Shown here: in pieces, positions 1 through 12,076 of the stretch
Layout: each line of letters starts with the position of its first letter
Numbering within the stretch: position 1 is the stretch's first letter
Source: Saccharum officinarum
Lineage: Eukaryota; Streptophyta; Magnoliopsida; Poales; Poaceae
NCBI GenBank assembly: GCA_020631735.1
Contig: CM036215.1
Location: 14,658,346-14,722,345 of the forward strand
Reading direction: 5' to 3'
DNA: 64,000 nt
Made by a program: the position numbers and the translations under genes
Notes under the pieces: generated by a model
What the model saw: only the letters and a program-made list of their open reading frames with translations
Databases searched by the model: none
Told to the model about the DNA's origin: nothing

Positions 1-1434
1 AGGGCTTCTTCTCCATGGTGTAAAAGAAAGCAGCAGGAATGAGACGTGCAGCCATATAATAAACACAACAATAGGAGAACAAGATCATGCTGGAATAGTA
101 TGGAAGACGAGCCCGGCGGCCACCAAGGACAGCAGAGCGTGGCGACACCGGTGCTGCGGTGCACGAGCTCGGCATCGCCGATTCCTCCTCCAGAGCGACC
201 GCAGGCTGCAGGCCCTGGAGACAGCAAGAGGCTATCACCGACACCGATCTGAACGGTGCCAGTGAAGGCGCCAGCTTCGGCTACCATGTAACCTATCATG
301 GGAATACGCAAGAAAGGGACCAACCTTACGTAGATGTAGATGATGCTGGCCTTGTTCCTCACGGAGGGCCAGCCAATTAGCTAGCAGACCGGAACGGTGG
401 AGGCAGCCGAATGCTCGCGTCGGCTGCATCCTATTGTCGGGGTAAGCTTCGATTTTAACGGTGGGGACTGTGATATCGCTGCTGTCGTGTTGGGTGCGTA
501 GATGCCGATCGGAGGCGCGATTGACAACTACGTGAGCAGAGCTTCAGCCTTCAGAAGCAATAATGTTGTGATTGATGCCAGCACGAGATCGAAGGAAGAC
601 AATCTGTTTCCTAATTAGTCGTGATCTCCTATCTCCTAATTAGTGTGATCTTGTGGAGAAAAATGTTGTGATTGATGTCAGCGAGAGAAGGAAGGCAATC
701 CGTTTCCTAATTAGTCGTGGCATCTGTTGATGAACGAGGCAGCAGTGATCGCGCGAGGCTTCCGTCGGGCGCGTATGCAGGGTCGGACGCGTACGACCGC
801 GTGATTGAAGGGCAATTCCCCTTGATTTGGCTCTTTCCTTTCATGCGCGGGTAGGATTTTTTTTCCGCGTGATTGTCTGCCTGCGTGGTGAGGGCCGGGG
901 TTTGCCGAAATTTCCTTTTCTGCGCCGAGCAGTCATGGATCGCAAGATAATTTTGGTGCTGCCGGATAGACGTTGACAATCCGTATGTTTTAGTTGTAGA
1001 GATATGTGAGCGCGTACCAAACGCGGCCAGCCGGCCACCTTCCACCTCGACCCGATCGAGCAGAAAAAGCCAGAAAGCACTCGTGCGTTGTGGCCTCTGG
1101 AATGTACTGCTAGTCCAGTCTGCGCGCTTTATTTATTTATCTACAGAAAAAGGTGCACGATTAACGGCTGGACAATATGCAATCATCATTTTAACTATTG
1201 CCGCTTTATGCCGACAGGTGGAACAGACACGGTTAGCCCCGCGTCTTCTTATATCGAAATGGAAAACTTTTTTTTAAAAAAAACGACGATTAATTGGCCG
1301 GCCAGGGAGTGATCAGAGCCAGCGAGAGTACCCAATCCGACCACTCCTCTTTAGTGTGGCTGTAGAGTTAGCTATTTCTTTCTGACCTTGCTAAGGTACT
1401 CCTGTCACCTCATAGGAAGGTAAGATCTTAAATT
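1..1434. other. intergenic, no gene recognised
   Basis: No reading frame here has recognisable protein similarity. The longest open frames are about 110 codons or shorter, and they overlap in several frames as expected by chance. Composition is mixed, without a clear repeat structure. An exon of a gene lying off the left edge cannot be excluded. Confidence 0.5.
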
Positions 1435-1445
1435 AGCAATATTTA

Positions 1446-1807
1446 GACTTGGTACAAACTTGGTGGGACAACATAGATCGCACACCTTCAACTGCGAGAC
1501 GAGGTCTCCCATCCATCATCATTCTTGTCTGTTGGGAGGTGTGAAAAAAAAGCAAGAATTTTTTAGCGCAAGGAGTCCGCGCTAACGCAATTTCTCAAGA
1601 AAATCAAGGACAAAGCGGACCTATGGTCAATGGTGGGAGCAAAACACGTCTCTAACTTATTATTGCATGCTTGATGTAACCCTCCTAAGATGAGGACCTT
1701 AGTGCTTTGGCTCCGTTGTACAATTTGTACATGTTTTGTACAATGCTTTTCTAGGTTTTCTTCTTTTTAATATAATAGGTAGCTCTCCTGCCGGTTCCGT
1801 TAAAAAA
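1446..1807 (+). mobile_element. 5'-truncated LINE (non-LTR retrotransposon) 3' end
   Basis: The segment ends in a short A run (1802-1808) and is flanked by a perfect 11-bp target-site duplication, AGCAATATTTA, at 1435-1445 and 1808-1818. Its 5' part reads, with stops and frameshifts, like the C-terminal zinc-binding region that follows LINE reverse transcriptase in plants: a WWDNIDR start, then GLPSIIILVCWEV. The 3' part ends in the tail typical of grass LINEs (CAGCTCTCCTGC-like, here GTAGCTCTCCTGCCGG, then poly-A). It is a dead, 5'-truncated copy of about 360 bp. The duplication fixes both insertion ends. Confidence 0.85.
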
Positions 1808-1897
1808 AGCAATATTTAAATAATTACGAATTAATTAAAATTTTAGAAAAACAAAAAAAGAAAAGACAACAAACTAAACAAATATATAGAAGATATC

Positions 1898-2136
1898 TAC
1901 TTCCTCCGTTCTAAAATAGATGATGTTTTTGACTTCTAGATATCATGTTTAACCATTTATTTTATTCAATTTTTTAGCAAATAATAGAATAAATAAGTCA
2001 CTATTAAATCATCTCTAATGATAAAATAAGTCATAACAAAGTAGATAATATATATACAAAATTTTTGAATAAAACGAACTTTCAAACAAGATATCCAAAA
2101 GTAAAAAATGTTATCTATTTTGCGATGATGGGAGTA
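1898..2136. mobile_element. Stowaway-like MITE
   Basis: The element starts CTTCCTCCGTTCTAAAATAG and ends with a degenerate inverted copy (TTTTGCGATGATGGGAG). TA dinucleotides flank both sides. Terminal CTCCCTCCGT-type repeats and a TA target duplication are the signature of Stowaway (Tc1/mariner-derived) MITEs. The interior is AT-rich and non-coding, and the total length of about 235 bp is normal. Confidence 0.8.
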
Positions 2137-3698
2137 TATCCAAGAATAGCTTGTTGTTTCCATAGAAACCAATGGACTGCACCTTTTCTTTTCTTTTCTA
2201 TTTTTTTATAGGTTGCTTGCATAGTATCCATAGTATGTTCCACGAATATATCTTAAGTTCTTTATTGCATTGCACGTCGCCAATGAGATGTTCGATATAT
2301 GTATTCTAGAGTTTGTTCGCTAGTATTCATGAGATATTCTTTTCTTATTTATTTGGCTCTATTACATGGAGTTTCTTTTTCTTTCCCTTTTTTGTTTCCC
2401 CTTACATTTATATTTTATTTCCTCTTTTTACTATTTTTTTTATTCTTCATTGATGCACACCATCAGTTAGCTCAAGTAGCAAGACCAACCCAACCCACAC
2501 CACATCATGGTGACATGACCACTCGGCATGCATGCTGTGACATGCCTTTTGTCTCTTAATTTTACAACAGCCTAACAAAATAATCATCTATTTAAGTTGA
2601 GTCAACATTTAATAAAATCTCGAGTGAAATTGAAAGTTTATTGCACCTAGCATTTAATATGGACCTTAGCATTTGCTTCAATATCTTTCGTCTGGTCGCC
2701 ATGCTCATCCAAATGGGATGCATAAAGAAATTACATGTACGAATGCAACTACTACAACTTTTTTCCATGCGTACCGCAATATGGATCGTTTCGAGGTCCA
2801 AGAAAACTGCCGTGGATAGATAGTCTCGAGTGGTTAGTAGGTGACGCAGAGACATGCATGTTTGCAAAGATGATATGGCTTAGAAGTCCGCTGTGTATAG
2901 TCGCATTCCATGAGGAAAAAGGTGACGCTGCAGGTCGATTTGTCAAAAAAGGTCACGGCAATTGCAGCTATCGTTGAACACATCACACATAAGTCCACAT
3001 ATGTGCCCTACAAACTAAGAACAAAACCCTATATATATCAAGTTGATCACATAGAATGACCAAGTGAAGAACAACACGCTAGCGCACAACTTAAGCCAAA
3101 GCTATGAAACTATGGTATGACCCAAGGTTGTGAAAGATACTGCTTGCCATTCTGCACTTGAAATTTCTTCAGATGATTGTATGCGTGTTCAACAGCACAT
3201 ATAATATATTAATACTACATTGGTTATGTTTCCTTGTTGAATTTGGGTGACAAACATTCAGTAGTCCCACAAGTAGTTATAGTGTGAAAACGAGGCTTTA
3301 ACACACCAGATCCTATATTATAATAATATATGTATCAAATAAGAAAATATATGCTAAAGTTTTATGGGGGAAAAGCTTTATAACAGAGGTGCCTCTCTTT
3401 TCAATATACCAAGTGATAGCCCGTGTGTTATGATAGGAGCAATGAGATTTTTCATTAGTACAGAAAAGGTTTTTTTTTTTACTGGCTATAGTTTTTGCAT
3501 CTTTACATACGGATTTGCAAACCGACAGTGTGAGAGGTCAGCAAAAATAATGGCGCTCCACTAGTGTAAGATTGAAAACCGTCAGTATAAATCCATTTAC
3601 ATTGACAGTTGGTGTAACGTTGCCGCATATGTAAAAAGATTTACACGGGCAACATCCTTAAGTCAACCGCCAGTACAAATATTTTACAATGACGGTTT
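2137..3698. other. intergenic; possible CACTA subterminal repeats at right
   Basis: No coding region is recognised. From about 3470 to 3700 there are repeated short motifs resembling accgtcagt, tgacagtt and accgccagta with intervening spacers. They look like the subterminal repeats of a CACTA transposon, and the string cactagtg at 3557 could be a terminus. Neither a matching opposite end nor a 3-bp target duplication was found, so no element is called. Confidence 0.3.
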
Positions 3699-4384
3699 AT
3701 GCGATGAAGCTGCCTCTGTTAATTGACTTCTAGAGGCAGCTTAATAACAGAAACCACCTAAAAAATATTTTTAAATTTCAAATATTTCCTACCATATTAA
3801 CACTAAATCTGATCTTCAAATTCAGATATCCATTCGCAACCAATTATAAGATCATAACAAATACTCCCTCCGTCTCAAAATAAGTGTCACTATGGGTGCG
3901 TGTTGGTCAAACTTTCTTAAGTTTGATTAAATTTATAAAAAAATATTAATAATGTTTATATCTTCAAATAAATTTATTATGAAAATATATTCGATGATGT
4001 ATCTAATGATACTAATTATGCACTATAAATATTAATATTTTATGCAATGAAGCTGTCTCTGTTAATTGTCTTCTAGAGGCAGCTTAATAACATAAATCAC
4101 CTAAAACATATTTTTAAATTTCAAATATTTCCTGCCATATTAATACTAAACCTAATCACATTCAAATTTAGCCATTCACAACCAATTATAACATCATAAC
4201 AAATACTCCCTCCGTCCCAAAATAAGTGTCACTATGGGAGCGTGCCGGTCAAACTTTCTTAAGTTTGATTAAATTTATAAAAATATTAATAATATTTATA
4301 TCTTCAAATAAATTTATTATGAAAATATATTCTATGATGTATCTAATGGTACTAATTATGCACTATAAATATTAATATTTTCTT
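3699..4384. repeat. 343-bp tandem segmental duplication, two copies
   Basis: Two direct copies start at about 3699 and 4042 with a period of 343 bp. Each holds a hairpin-forming segment (GCTGCCTCT...AGAGGCAGC), an AT-rich spacer and the 5' portion of a Stowaway MITE. The first copy (MITE part 3864-4041) stops abruptly where the second unit begins, so it lacks the MITE 3' end. Only the second unit continues to the end of the MITE. The copies differ by scattered substitutions and small indels, so the duplication is not very recent. Confidence 0.85.
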
Positions 4385-4462
4385 ATTTATATTTGGTCAA
4401 AGTTAAAAGTGTTTGACTTCTCGAAAAATAAGAATGACACCTATTTTGGGACGGAGAAATTA
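4206..4462. mobile_element. Stowaway-like MITE (complete copy of the duplicated pair)
   Basis: It begins CTCCCTCCGTCCCAAAATAA after a TA and ends with the inverted form (ATTTTGGGACGGAG) followed by degenerate bases and TA. Both terminal inverted repeats are present, unlike the truncated sister copy at 3864-4041. The AT-rich interior is non-coding. Confidence 0.85.
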
Positions 4463-4696
4463 TATATCATACATGTATCCATAAATAGGTATTTATATTT
4501 TTCATTGAACCATAGTCTAATCAAGTATACATCAAGCAGAGCATATATCTACATAAAACTAGTGAATAATCTCGCGCATGATGAACTGACACATGTCAAA
4601 ACATATATTTCTGATCTCTTTATCTCCGAGAGATCTATTAGTTGGGTTGCATAGCTTGCTTGAATAGATATGTGCCATAATTACATGCGCTAGTGG

Positions 4697-7600
4697 TGTA
4701 ACGCCGCTGGTGTTACGAGGTTGCTTAGCACCTAGATTAAGTCTAAAAGGAATTAACAAACCAAGCTCTCGGGTTTTAAACTCACATGCAATGATAATCA
4801 AAGTTGTATGTGACTCATCTCTATGGAGGAGAGAAATCCAATGGAGATTGTGAGTTAGTTTAGTTAATGTGTAAACATGCTAATGAGATCCCAATAAGAA
4901 GAATAGAACAAGATGTTTTAAATTGTTTGGCAGGAAAAATAATTTTTATAAACAAAAATAAAATACAACTTGTGTATGTTGTTTAAGTCAAGTTTGATGA
5001 GCAAGTTATGTAGATGATAGTGCAACTTTGATTCTGGAGTTTAAATATGGTTGACTAGTTTTCCTGGGAACCCAAAAAATCAAATTTGGAATCGAGATGA
5101 GCCTTTTTCGTTAAATTGGCAAGGATCCAAGTTATGTTTAAAATGCTATCTTTGGCGAATTATATTGTGCAAAATACTTAAATAGTGCTTCAATATTTTG
5201 TTCCTATGGTCTGGTAGGAAGGATAGGCTATTGCATGAAGTACCTGTTAGTTGAAATTAATAGGGTTTAAACCTTTTAAAAATGATGACAAAAGTGCTAA
5301 TGGCTGTTAAGTCCAAATTGAAATCCTTAGCTTTTCTAAGTTTGGAAAGGTAGTAGACATGTCATTTCGACAAATAATTTCTGAAAAATTTAGTTGAACA
5401 CCATGGATGGGTGTTGGCACCGTTGGGTACACCAAAGTGTGATCTTTGTAATGGGATAGTTGGTAGAAGGGTTGGAGCTAGATAAGGCCATGCTAAAATT
5501 GCTCAAAAATCCTAACTTTGGGCTTTGTTCAGCTTAGTTCGCGCTCTGGACGTCGTTGGCAGTGCATGATTGGCAAAGCTCTAAATTTACATCTGGTCCC
5601 TCTCTGGCTTTAGGGATTGCTTCTCTAGCTAGGCGTTTGTGCCAGCTTTAGGTTGGTTGAATCGGTTGAACCCGAATCGAGGCACTAAGTAGTTTTTGGA
5701 TCGCTTTAAAAAGTGTGCTTGGCACCCATCGACTGTTTGGCCCCGTGGGCACGGTCACCTCGCGTGCGGGCGCTACGGATCCTAGGCTCGAGCTGAGGCT
5801 GGGCGGTTGCCGCTGACCAGCTCACGTGCCTAGGTGGTGCCGCGCAGCGCCTCGGCCTAGCGTTGGCCGGCCCCGGCTGGCTGCGGCCTGGTTCCTGCGG
5901 TTGCGTGCACGCCGCTGGCACGCATGCTGCACAAAGAACCGAGCCGAGTCTGTGGCTGTCATCGCCCGGTTGTCGTGGCGCCCTCCCCGCCCTTCAATCC
6001 AACTACCGTGTCGCGACCCGGCATGACCCACTGCTCGTCGCAACCCCGGTCGCAGTGGTGATGGTGACATCTCCCTACCTCGCCCTGTTTCCTCGCTAGA
6101 CGCCATCGGCGAGTCCCGCCTGTAGTAATGCCATCCCAATTCAAGCGCGTCGCGCCAAAGCACCATCCTGCATCGGTTTCGCCCAGGTCGAAGCACCCCG
6201 GTCCAATTACTAGCACCCGTAGAGGGACATGTAATATATCTAGCCGCCTAGCCCACGTCGGTTGCCACTAGTGCGCCACAGTCAACGAATTTTGGAAATT
6301 CGTCGTCGCCGGTCATCTCCCCGCCAGGACAGAACGTGGACTGGGGGTAAGCTCCTCCCTTGCTTTTGTTCCAATTAACTTATATTCTAGGCTCCCCTTG
6401 ACCTCGCCCTTACCATGCGCACGCAAGTTGGTCGGAGACTCCTCCGGCAACGCTGCCTTGCCGAGCTCAGAGCGTCGCTGTACCGCGCAGGCATACGTGG
6501 CCGGCCCTATTAGGGCAACCTCCGACTAAACCACCACCTCAGCCATACTCGTGGTATGCCACTGGTGCTCGTGGACCACTTCTTTCCTCTCTCTAGCCTT
6601 CTCGCTCACCGAAATGGTTGTGCCATCACCGCGAACCGCCGCCTGTCACTGTAGTGTAACCTAAGGCGCATTCCAGCATCTCACCGCCACCCATCATCAT
6701 TGTCGGAACCCTAGGTGGTGGTTGGCTTCTCAGTGAAACCACCGTGGGCCTCGGTGCCCTGGCGTGGTCGTGGTGTGCTAGAGGGCACCACGCCGCCGCG
6801 CGTAGAGCCTCCAGGGACGCGCGTGCTTGAATTGCGGGTAAACCTAGGGGGTTAAGCGCGAACGCTAGTGAGAGAGGGGAATAGTGGGACGAACGGTAGG
6901 TGGATTCGTGCAAAAGCCAAGGACTCTTTTGCAATTGTGCAGCACGCGCGGGACTTCCCCGGCCTTGGGCCATGTTGGGCCATCGCGATGCGCGTGGCCG
7001 CGCTCCGTGTTGGCCTGCCGGGACAATTCTGGTTGCCGCTGGTCTTTTCATTTTCTAAAGTAATTTCTAATTTAGCTTCTAAGAAAACTTGTGAATTCAA
7101 TATAAAATGTTGTAGAGGTCCAAAAATTGTGAAATCAATTTTGTTAGGTTCCTAAAATCATGCTCTATCTGTTAGTGTATTTGGTTCACATAGCTCTAAA
7201 GTGTTTAGAGGTTGCTTTAAATAGTTTAACATGCTTAAATATTGCTAAAATATGAACTCGTAGGAATTGTTATGATTAATCTATGCTAGTATTAATTCTA
7301 GAAATTGTACAATGCATTCCTAATATTATTAGCTACTCACTGTAGTTTTTGTAGCCTCAGATTAATTGGGTTGCTAGAATAGCTAAGAAGCCCTAGTTTG
7401 AATATATATTAAATTGATAAAATACATAAAGCCACACCTTGGGTTTGTTGGGAAATAACGCTTAAATCGATAATGTAGATACGTAGCCTAGTATGTTAGT
7501 CATAGAGTTAGCTCATTAGCTTGAGAGGCGTACTCGTATGATGAAACTTGTGATTTCTGTTGATTATTTACGTCTTTGCGATTGCATTCGCGCATATCAT

Positions 7601-9173
7601 AATAGGAATGATGGGTCACGGAGTCGACTGAAGTAGCAAAAAAGATGGTGCCTTGAGGACTGCGTCACTTTGATGGAATGCTAACTTTGGTCATATCTTA
7701 CCCAGGCAAGCCTCGGTGCTAACCCATATTGTTCTGCACTTTATTTTATGCTTGTGCATTAAGTTTTAAGAAGTTAAATGAAACCCACTTGCATATATAT
7801 AATCTTATCCCATGAGTCTTACTAGAATGTCAGGATCGTGTAGCTTGCTATGCTATAGGAATTCGGTAGAAGTCGAGTGATTACCTGTCACTCGCGAGAG
7901 ATAGGATTATATATTACTACTATTACTATCATGTTACTGTCACATGGACTATATGTGGATAGCAAGCCGGATGGGACTGTACTTTGGATTTGGTTTTGGT
8001 TAGGCAACCGAGTGAGGCTCGGGTTGCATTTGTTCCGTCTATGTTGATTGAGGACCATCCGTTGCTATGGATGGTAGTCAGGTCACAGACTTATTATCAT
8101 AAACACATACTTGCTTATAGGAGCGGTAAGACTTGTTACTCTCTTGTCATGAGTTTCGGCTCTTTCTGTACCGACTTTTAGGGGTAGATTATGGGTGGAG
8201 GTCTAAGCACTGCACTGAGGTAGGGCCTCAGGTGTTGGGGGCTTAGAGTCCAAATTTGGACAGGGACTTAGACTCCTTGACAGGAGTGGAGCGGGTTGGT
8301 CTTGTCTGTGCCCGGGGTACAAATGAGGCGTGTGTTTCGGGGTACCTAGCTAGAATACATTGATTCGCGAATCGTCATTTTTTGAGACGGTAACGACTTG
8401 GCTATGGTCTAGCACCGTAGTAAGAACTGAAACATGGAAGGAGATAAAATAGTTCTAATTGCTTACCACATGCTTGAAAGTAGCTTAGGTGCTTACATAG
8501 AATGGTTAGATAATGAATTAATGATGACGGCTAATAAAATTGAATATAAGGATATACATTTAGTAATGCTTCCTACAGATGCAATAAACCCAAAAGCCAG
8601 ATAGTCTTTACATATACTTGGAGTCTTTTCTTTCCTCTTGACGGGTAAGTCTTGCCGAGTACAATTGAGTACTCAGGGTTTGTTCTATCCTGTTGCAGGT
8701 GACCAGTGCTGATAAAGATAATAATGTGTGTGGAACCTCGTGGTGGGCTCAGTGAGGATGTCCTTTACGTGCGAACATAGAGTTTATTTGAAATTTCCAC
8801 AAAAATATTTTTCAAAGAAAAAACTTATAACCTGTTATTATTTCATGTGCATAAAGTCATCACGCTAATGTTTGACTTACCATTAACTAAATTTGTATTT
8901 TCGCTGAAACTCTGATAACATTGTTATATTCCGCTGTTAATAATAATTGGTGTAGTACTCTAATGTTGTAAATATAGTGATGTAAGAAATGACTAAAAAT
9001 GTTGTAAGCTTTATTCTCTCATTTATGATCCTGATTAACAATGTGGATTTTCGAGTTCTCCCTTGGGGTGCGCTCGACAGAATCGCATGGTTTAGTGCAC
9101 TCTCTTGGGTACTTAGTGTCTAATAGAAGACAAGTACTCTTAGGAGTGCATTAGATTAGGCAGTTCTGCCACA
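4697..9173 (+). mobile_element. solo LTR of a large-LTR Ty3/gypsy-type element
   Basis: The segment starts TGTAACGCCGCTGG and ends GGCAGTTCTGCCACA, so it has the TG...CA ends of an LTR. It is flanked by a perfect 5-bp duplication, AGTGG, at 4692-4696 and 9174-9178. No gag or pol coding sequence occurs in its 4477 bp, and no second LTR is nearby, which is the structure left by LTR-LTR recombination. LTRs of 3-4.5 kb occur in the Tekay/Del chromoviruses of grasses, so that lineage is likely but inferred only from size and general look. Orientation is assigned from the resemblance of the 3' end to known grass LTRs and is less certain. Confidence 0.7.
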
Positions 9174-9228
9174 AGTGGGCCACTGATATGGATGCCTTGC
9201 ATGTTGAGATTGACTTCTAGTGGGGTTT

Positions 9229-9345
9229 AAGATTATATGATATATAGATATAGATATAGATATAGATACATAGAAATATAGAACATAGAATATATAGAAC
9301 ATAGAATATATAGAATATAGAATATATATAGATATAGATTCAAGA
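9229..9345. repeat. AT-rich microsatellite (TATAGA / AGAACATAGAATATAT)
   Basis: A run of TATAGA-type hexamers passes into repeats of GAACATAGAATATATA. The units are imperfect and clearly tandem, with no coding content. Confidence 0.85.
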
Positions 9346-9613
9346 TTCTAGCATGCATATAGCAGATGGTTCGTTTATGTAGCCATTTACTTCATTTTGA
9401 CATATAAATACTTGAAGTCTTCGACAATGGCATCTTACTATTATTAATTACAAGTCCCAATGAAGATACCACATTAATTCTCACCAGAGATATACTAGGA
9501 AAAAACATAAATCCTAGAAATTCTCGTAATAACTAAAAACATCTTACTTTAATTTGGGAGACTCTACACTCTAGTCATCATCACTGATAATAGTCGTTCG
9601 ATCTATTTTAATT

Positions 9614-9840
9614 CATAAAAAAACTATCCACCTAAGCCATTAAGAAATACATAAAGTAACCCCTAATTTTGTATCTAAATTACCCACCTTTGCCATTATG
9701 AAAGATAATTTAAAATTACCCCTTAAATTTGTATATAAATTACCCACATCTGCCATTATGAAAATATTCCAAAAAAATGCCAAACTTTGTATCTAAATTA
9801 CTCACCTTTGCCGTTATGAAACATAATTCAAAATAACCTG
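9614..9840. repeat. about 60-bp tandem repeat, near four copies
   Basis: Units carry the phrases ACCCACCTTTGCCATTATGA and TTTGTATCTAAATTAC and recur at intervals of roughly 60 bp (near 9683, 9744 and 9803, with a divergent copy before). The array is AT-rich with no open frame. It was considered as a CRISPR-like array and rejected because repeats and spacers are not distinct. Confidence 0.8.
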
Positions 9841-10003
9841 CATTGCAAATCTTGGGGCCTATATTTTTCCAACAGTAAGTAAAAAGTCAACCCATTATAT
9901 AGAGGCTTTAATGTTAAAAATTATCTTGAGGTTAGACTACTACTCCACCCATGTTCACTTCAAACTCTGTTACTTATCTTAAGCGACATAACACAAGTTT
10001 CAA

Positions 10004-10103
10004 NNNNNNNNNNNNNNNNNNNNNNNNNNNNNNNNNNNNNNNNNNNNNNNNNNNNNNNNNNNNNNNNNNNNNNNNNNNNNNNNNNNNNNNNNNNNNNNNN
10101 NNN
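10004..10103. other. assembly gap (100 N)
   Basis: Exactly 100 consecutive N, the conventional size for a gap of unknown length. AT-rich DNA to the left gives way to GC-rich DNA on the right, so the two sides may not be truly adjacent. Reading frames crossing the gap are artefacts. Confidence 0.99.
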
Positions 10104-11143
10104 CTGCCGGCTGAGACATCTTCCATAACATTCTATGGTATAGAGTATATATGGGGGTAAAATTTTCTGGGAAATCAAGGTATGGCGAGCGCCATACCTT
10201 GCCACAAAGGAGCTCCGCCCCTGGTGTAGTCTGTCCACCTTCGCTGCGCACTCACCGACATCCTGCTCCCGACCAGGACCTCGCCGGCTTGCCCCCAGAA
10301 ACGTTGATCTACATCCGCCATGGAAGGTGCAGCACCAATGTTCTTGTGCGCGTGCCCGGCCGCATGGTGAACCGCGGCCCGGCGCCAACATGTCCGCAAG
10401 GGTGTGGCTGACTGGCCGTTCGATCTGGACGGTTCGTTCTCGCTCGCTTTCCTAGCAGGACTGCGGGCCGCCGCCAAAGCCGCAAAGCCAACGCGGCAGA
10501 AAACAGCCCGCCGAATGTGCCCGCTTAGGCTATCCGTACTCATGGACCTCTATATTCATCCTCTATACGTCCTAGTCAGCAAGATTTTCTCTTCTATACT
10601 CAATTCTTTCGCACCCATCCATCCTCTATATCATCCTCTATCCACTCTATCTACTGTGGGACCCACTTGTCACTTTATCTAAATATATCCATGTGTGATC
10701 TAGTTTTGAAGGATTTATTGAGACGAATTTAATGGTGCAATCGAAATTTAATTTGGATTTTTGGTTTGTGAGTTATAACATTTTTTCCCTTTGTTTAGCT
10801 AGTGGGGCCCGTCACTGCACACTATAGAGTAAGCACTGTACTACTTTAAATATAGAGTGAGAGAAAGAATATAGTATCGTTTTAGAGTACCCAATGCAGT
10901 AGTTTTTTACTCTATATTCATACTCTAAAGCTTTAAAGTATCATTTAGAGTATCCTACTGCGGGTAGTGTTACAAGCAAGCGGCGTGTGCTGACTATGGA
11001 CGGGCTTCCTGCAGCCGCGCTGTTTGCAACCAGCCCTGAAACAAACACTCAACAACGCAACTCGTTACCCACGTAATCATATCCCGTTACATTAATTTCT
11101 ACCAACCAAACGCTAAGTACGACCAACCAAACACGGTGACTCA
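10104..11143. other. GC-rich patch then possible MITE; no gene recognised
   Basis: Positions 10150-10530 are GC-rich with overlapping open frames on both strands but no recognisable protein. Positions 10515-10970 contain repeated CTCTATATTC/CATCCTCTATA motifs at the left and inverted forms (GAGTATAGAGT-like) at the right. This suggests an inverted-repeat DNA transposon, but no clean ends or target duplication could be defined. Confidence 0.35.
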
Positions 11144-11385
11144 GGGTGTGTTCAGTTGGTGAAAAGTGAGTGAAAAGTTATTGTAGCAATTTTCGTTGTT
11201 ATTTGGCAAAATTTATCCAACCATGGACTAACTAGGCTCAAAAGATTCGTCTTGACATTTACAGACAAACTATGCAATTAGTTATTTTTTTACTTATATT
11301 TAATGCTCCATACATATATCCAAAGATTCGATGTGATAGGTGGAAGAGGAAATATTTTAGATTTGCATGGGAAGTGAACACACCC
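11144..11385. mobile_element. MITE, GGCCNTGTTTAG family (divergent copy)
   Basis: It starts GGGTGTGTTCAG and ends with the inverted form GTGAACACACCC. The interior shares a core with the MITEs at 23750, 57032 and 57364: an unusual order of TTGTAGCAATTTTCGTTGTT, CTAACTAGGCTCAAAAGATT, then ATTTAATGCTCCATACAT. The flanking 3-bp sequences (TCA and ACA) do not match exactly. It is non-coding. Confidence 0.75.
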
Positions 11386-12076
11386 ACAGTGACTTGCCAG
11401 CATAAGATTTGCATTGTGCATTTCCGATTCAACTCAGCCGCCACAGTGGTATCCCACGAGACGTAGCAGGTATAATAGAGTAGCTGCCATCCACTTCAAC
11501 CATAAAAATCTGTAAACTGTAAAGCAACACAATGCACAAGACTGATGAAGTAATTAAACAAGTCCAACAAATGGTACTAAGATCTGAACGCTGCGATGCA
11601 CAAATGGCCGGGGGCATCGTCTCCTTCCTTTCTGCACTGGCGCATGCTGCCTCCATTATTACAAATCATCAAGTCAAGATGCTCGCTGCCTGCCTGCCTG
11701 CAAAAGCCACCTCACCGATCACCAACCACCATGGACGCAGCTTGCATTGTTGAGCTATAGCCCCCCAAACGACCAGGGCTCAAGTCCCCCACCGGCGGCC
11801 GTCCACGGTGATCTCTCTCCATCCGATCCTCGGGAGGCACAGGCACTGCCCACTTTGCTCTCAGCTTCAGCCATGCTGTCCGCAAACGGCGTCCAAGCCC
11901 GGCGGAGCCGCGGAGCATCGCAGAGAGCTGCAGACGCAGCGCCGCATCAGAAGTTCAGAGCTGCGCTCCGCACGGCACCTCAAAAGCAAGCTTCCCCGGA
12001 CTAAATTGGCCGGTCACGAGAGTAAGTTGTCTGTATCTATCTTTGCCTGCCTTCCTCGAAGAAGCTTGCGTAGGCG
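11386..12076. other. intergenic, no gene recognised
   Basis: A GC-rich stretch at 11750-12005 has overlapping open frames on both strands, none with recognisable motifs. No repeat boundaries were seen. Confidence 0.4.

Noticed and set aside
3557..4110. Possible complete CACTA element around the duplicated region
   Set aside because: A CACTA-like start and subterminal motifs are present, but no matching opposite terminus or 3-bp target duplication was found.
9614..9840. Regularly spaced repeats resembling a CRISPR array
   Set aside because: The whole 60-bp unit repeats with gradual divergence, there are no unique spacers, and the genome is eukaryotic. The same applies to arrays at 15906, 40010 and 41921.
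9951..10391. Open frames crossing the N gap
   Set aside because: They include undefined residues from 100 N and are artefacts.
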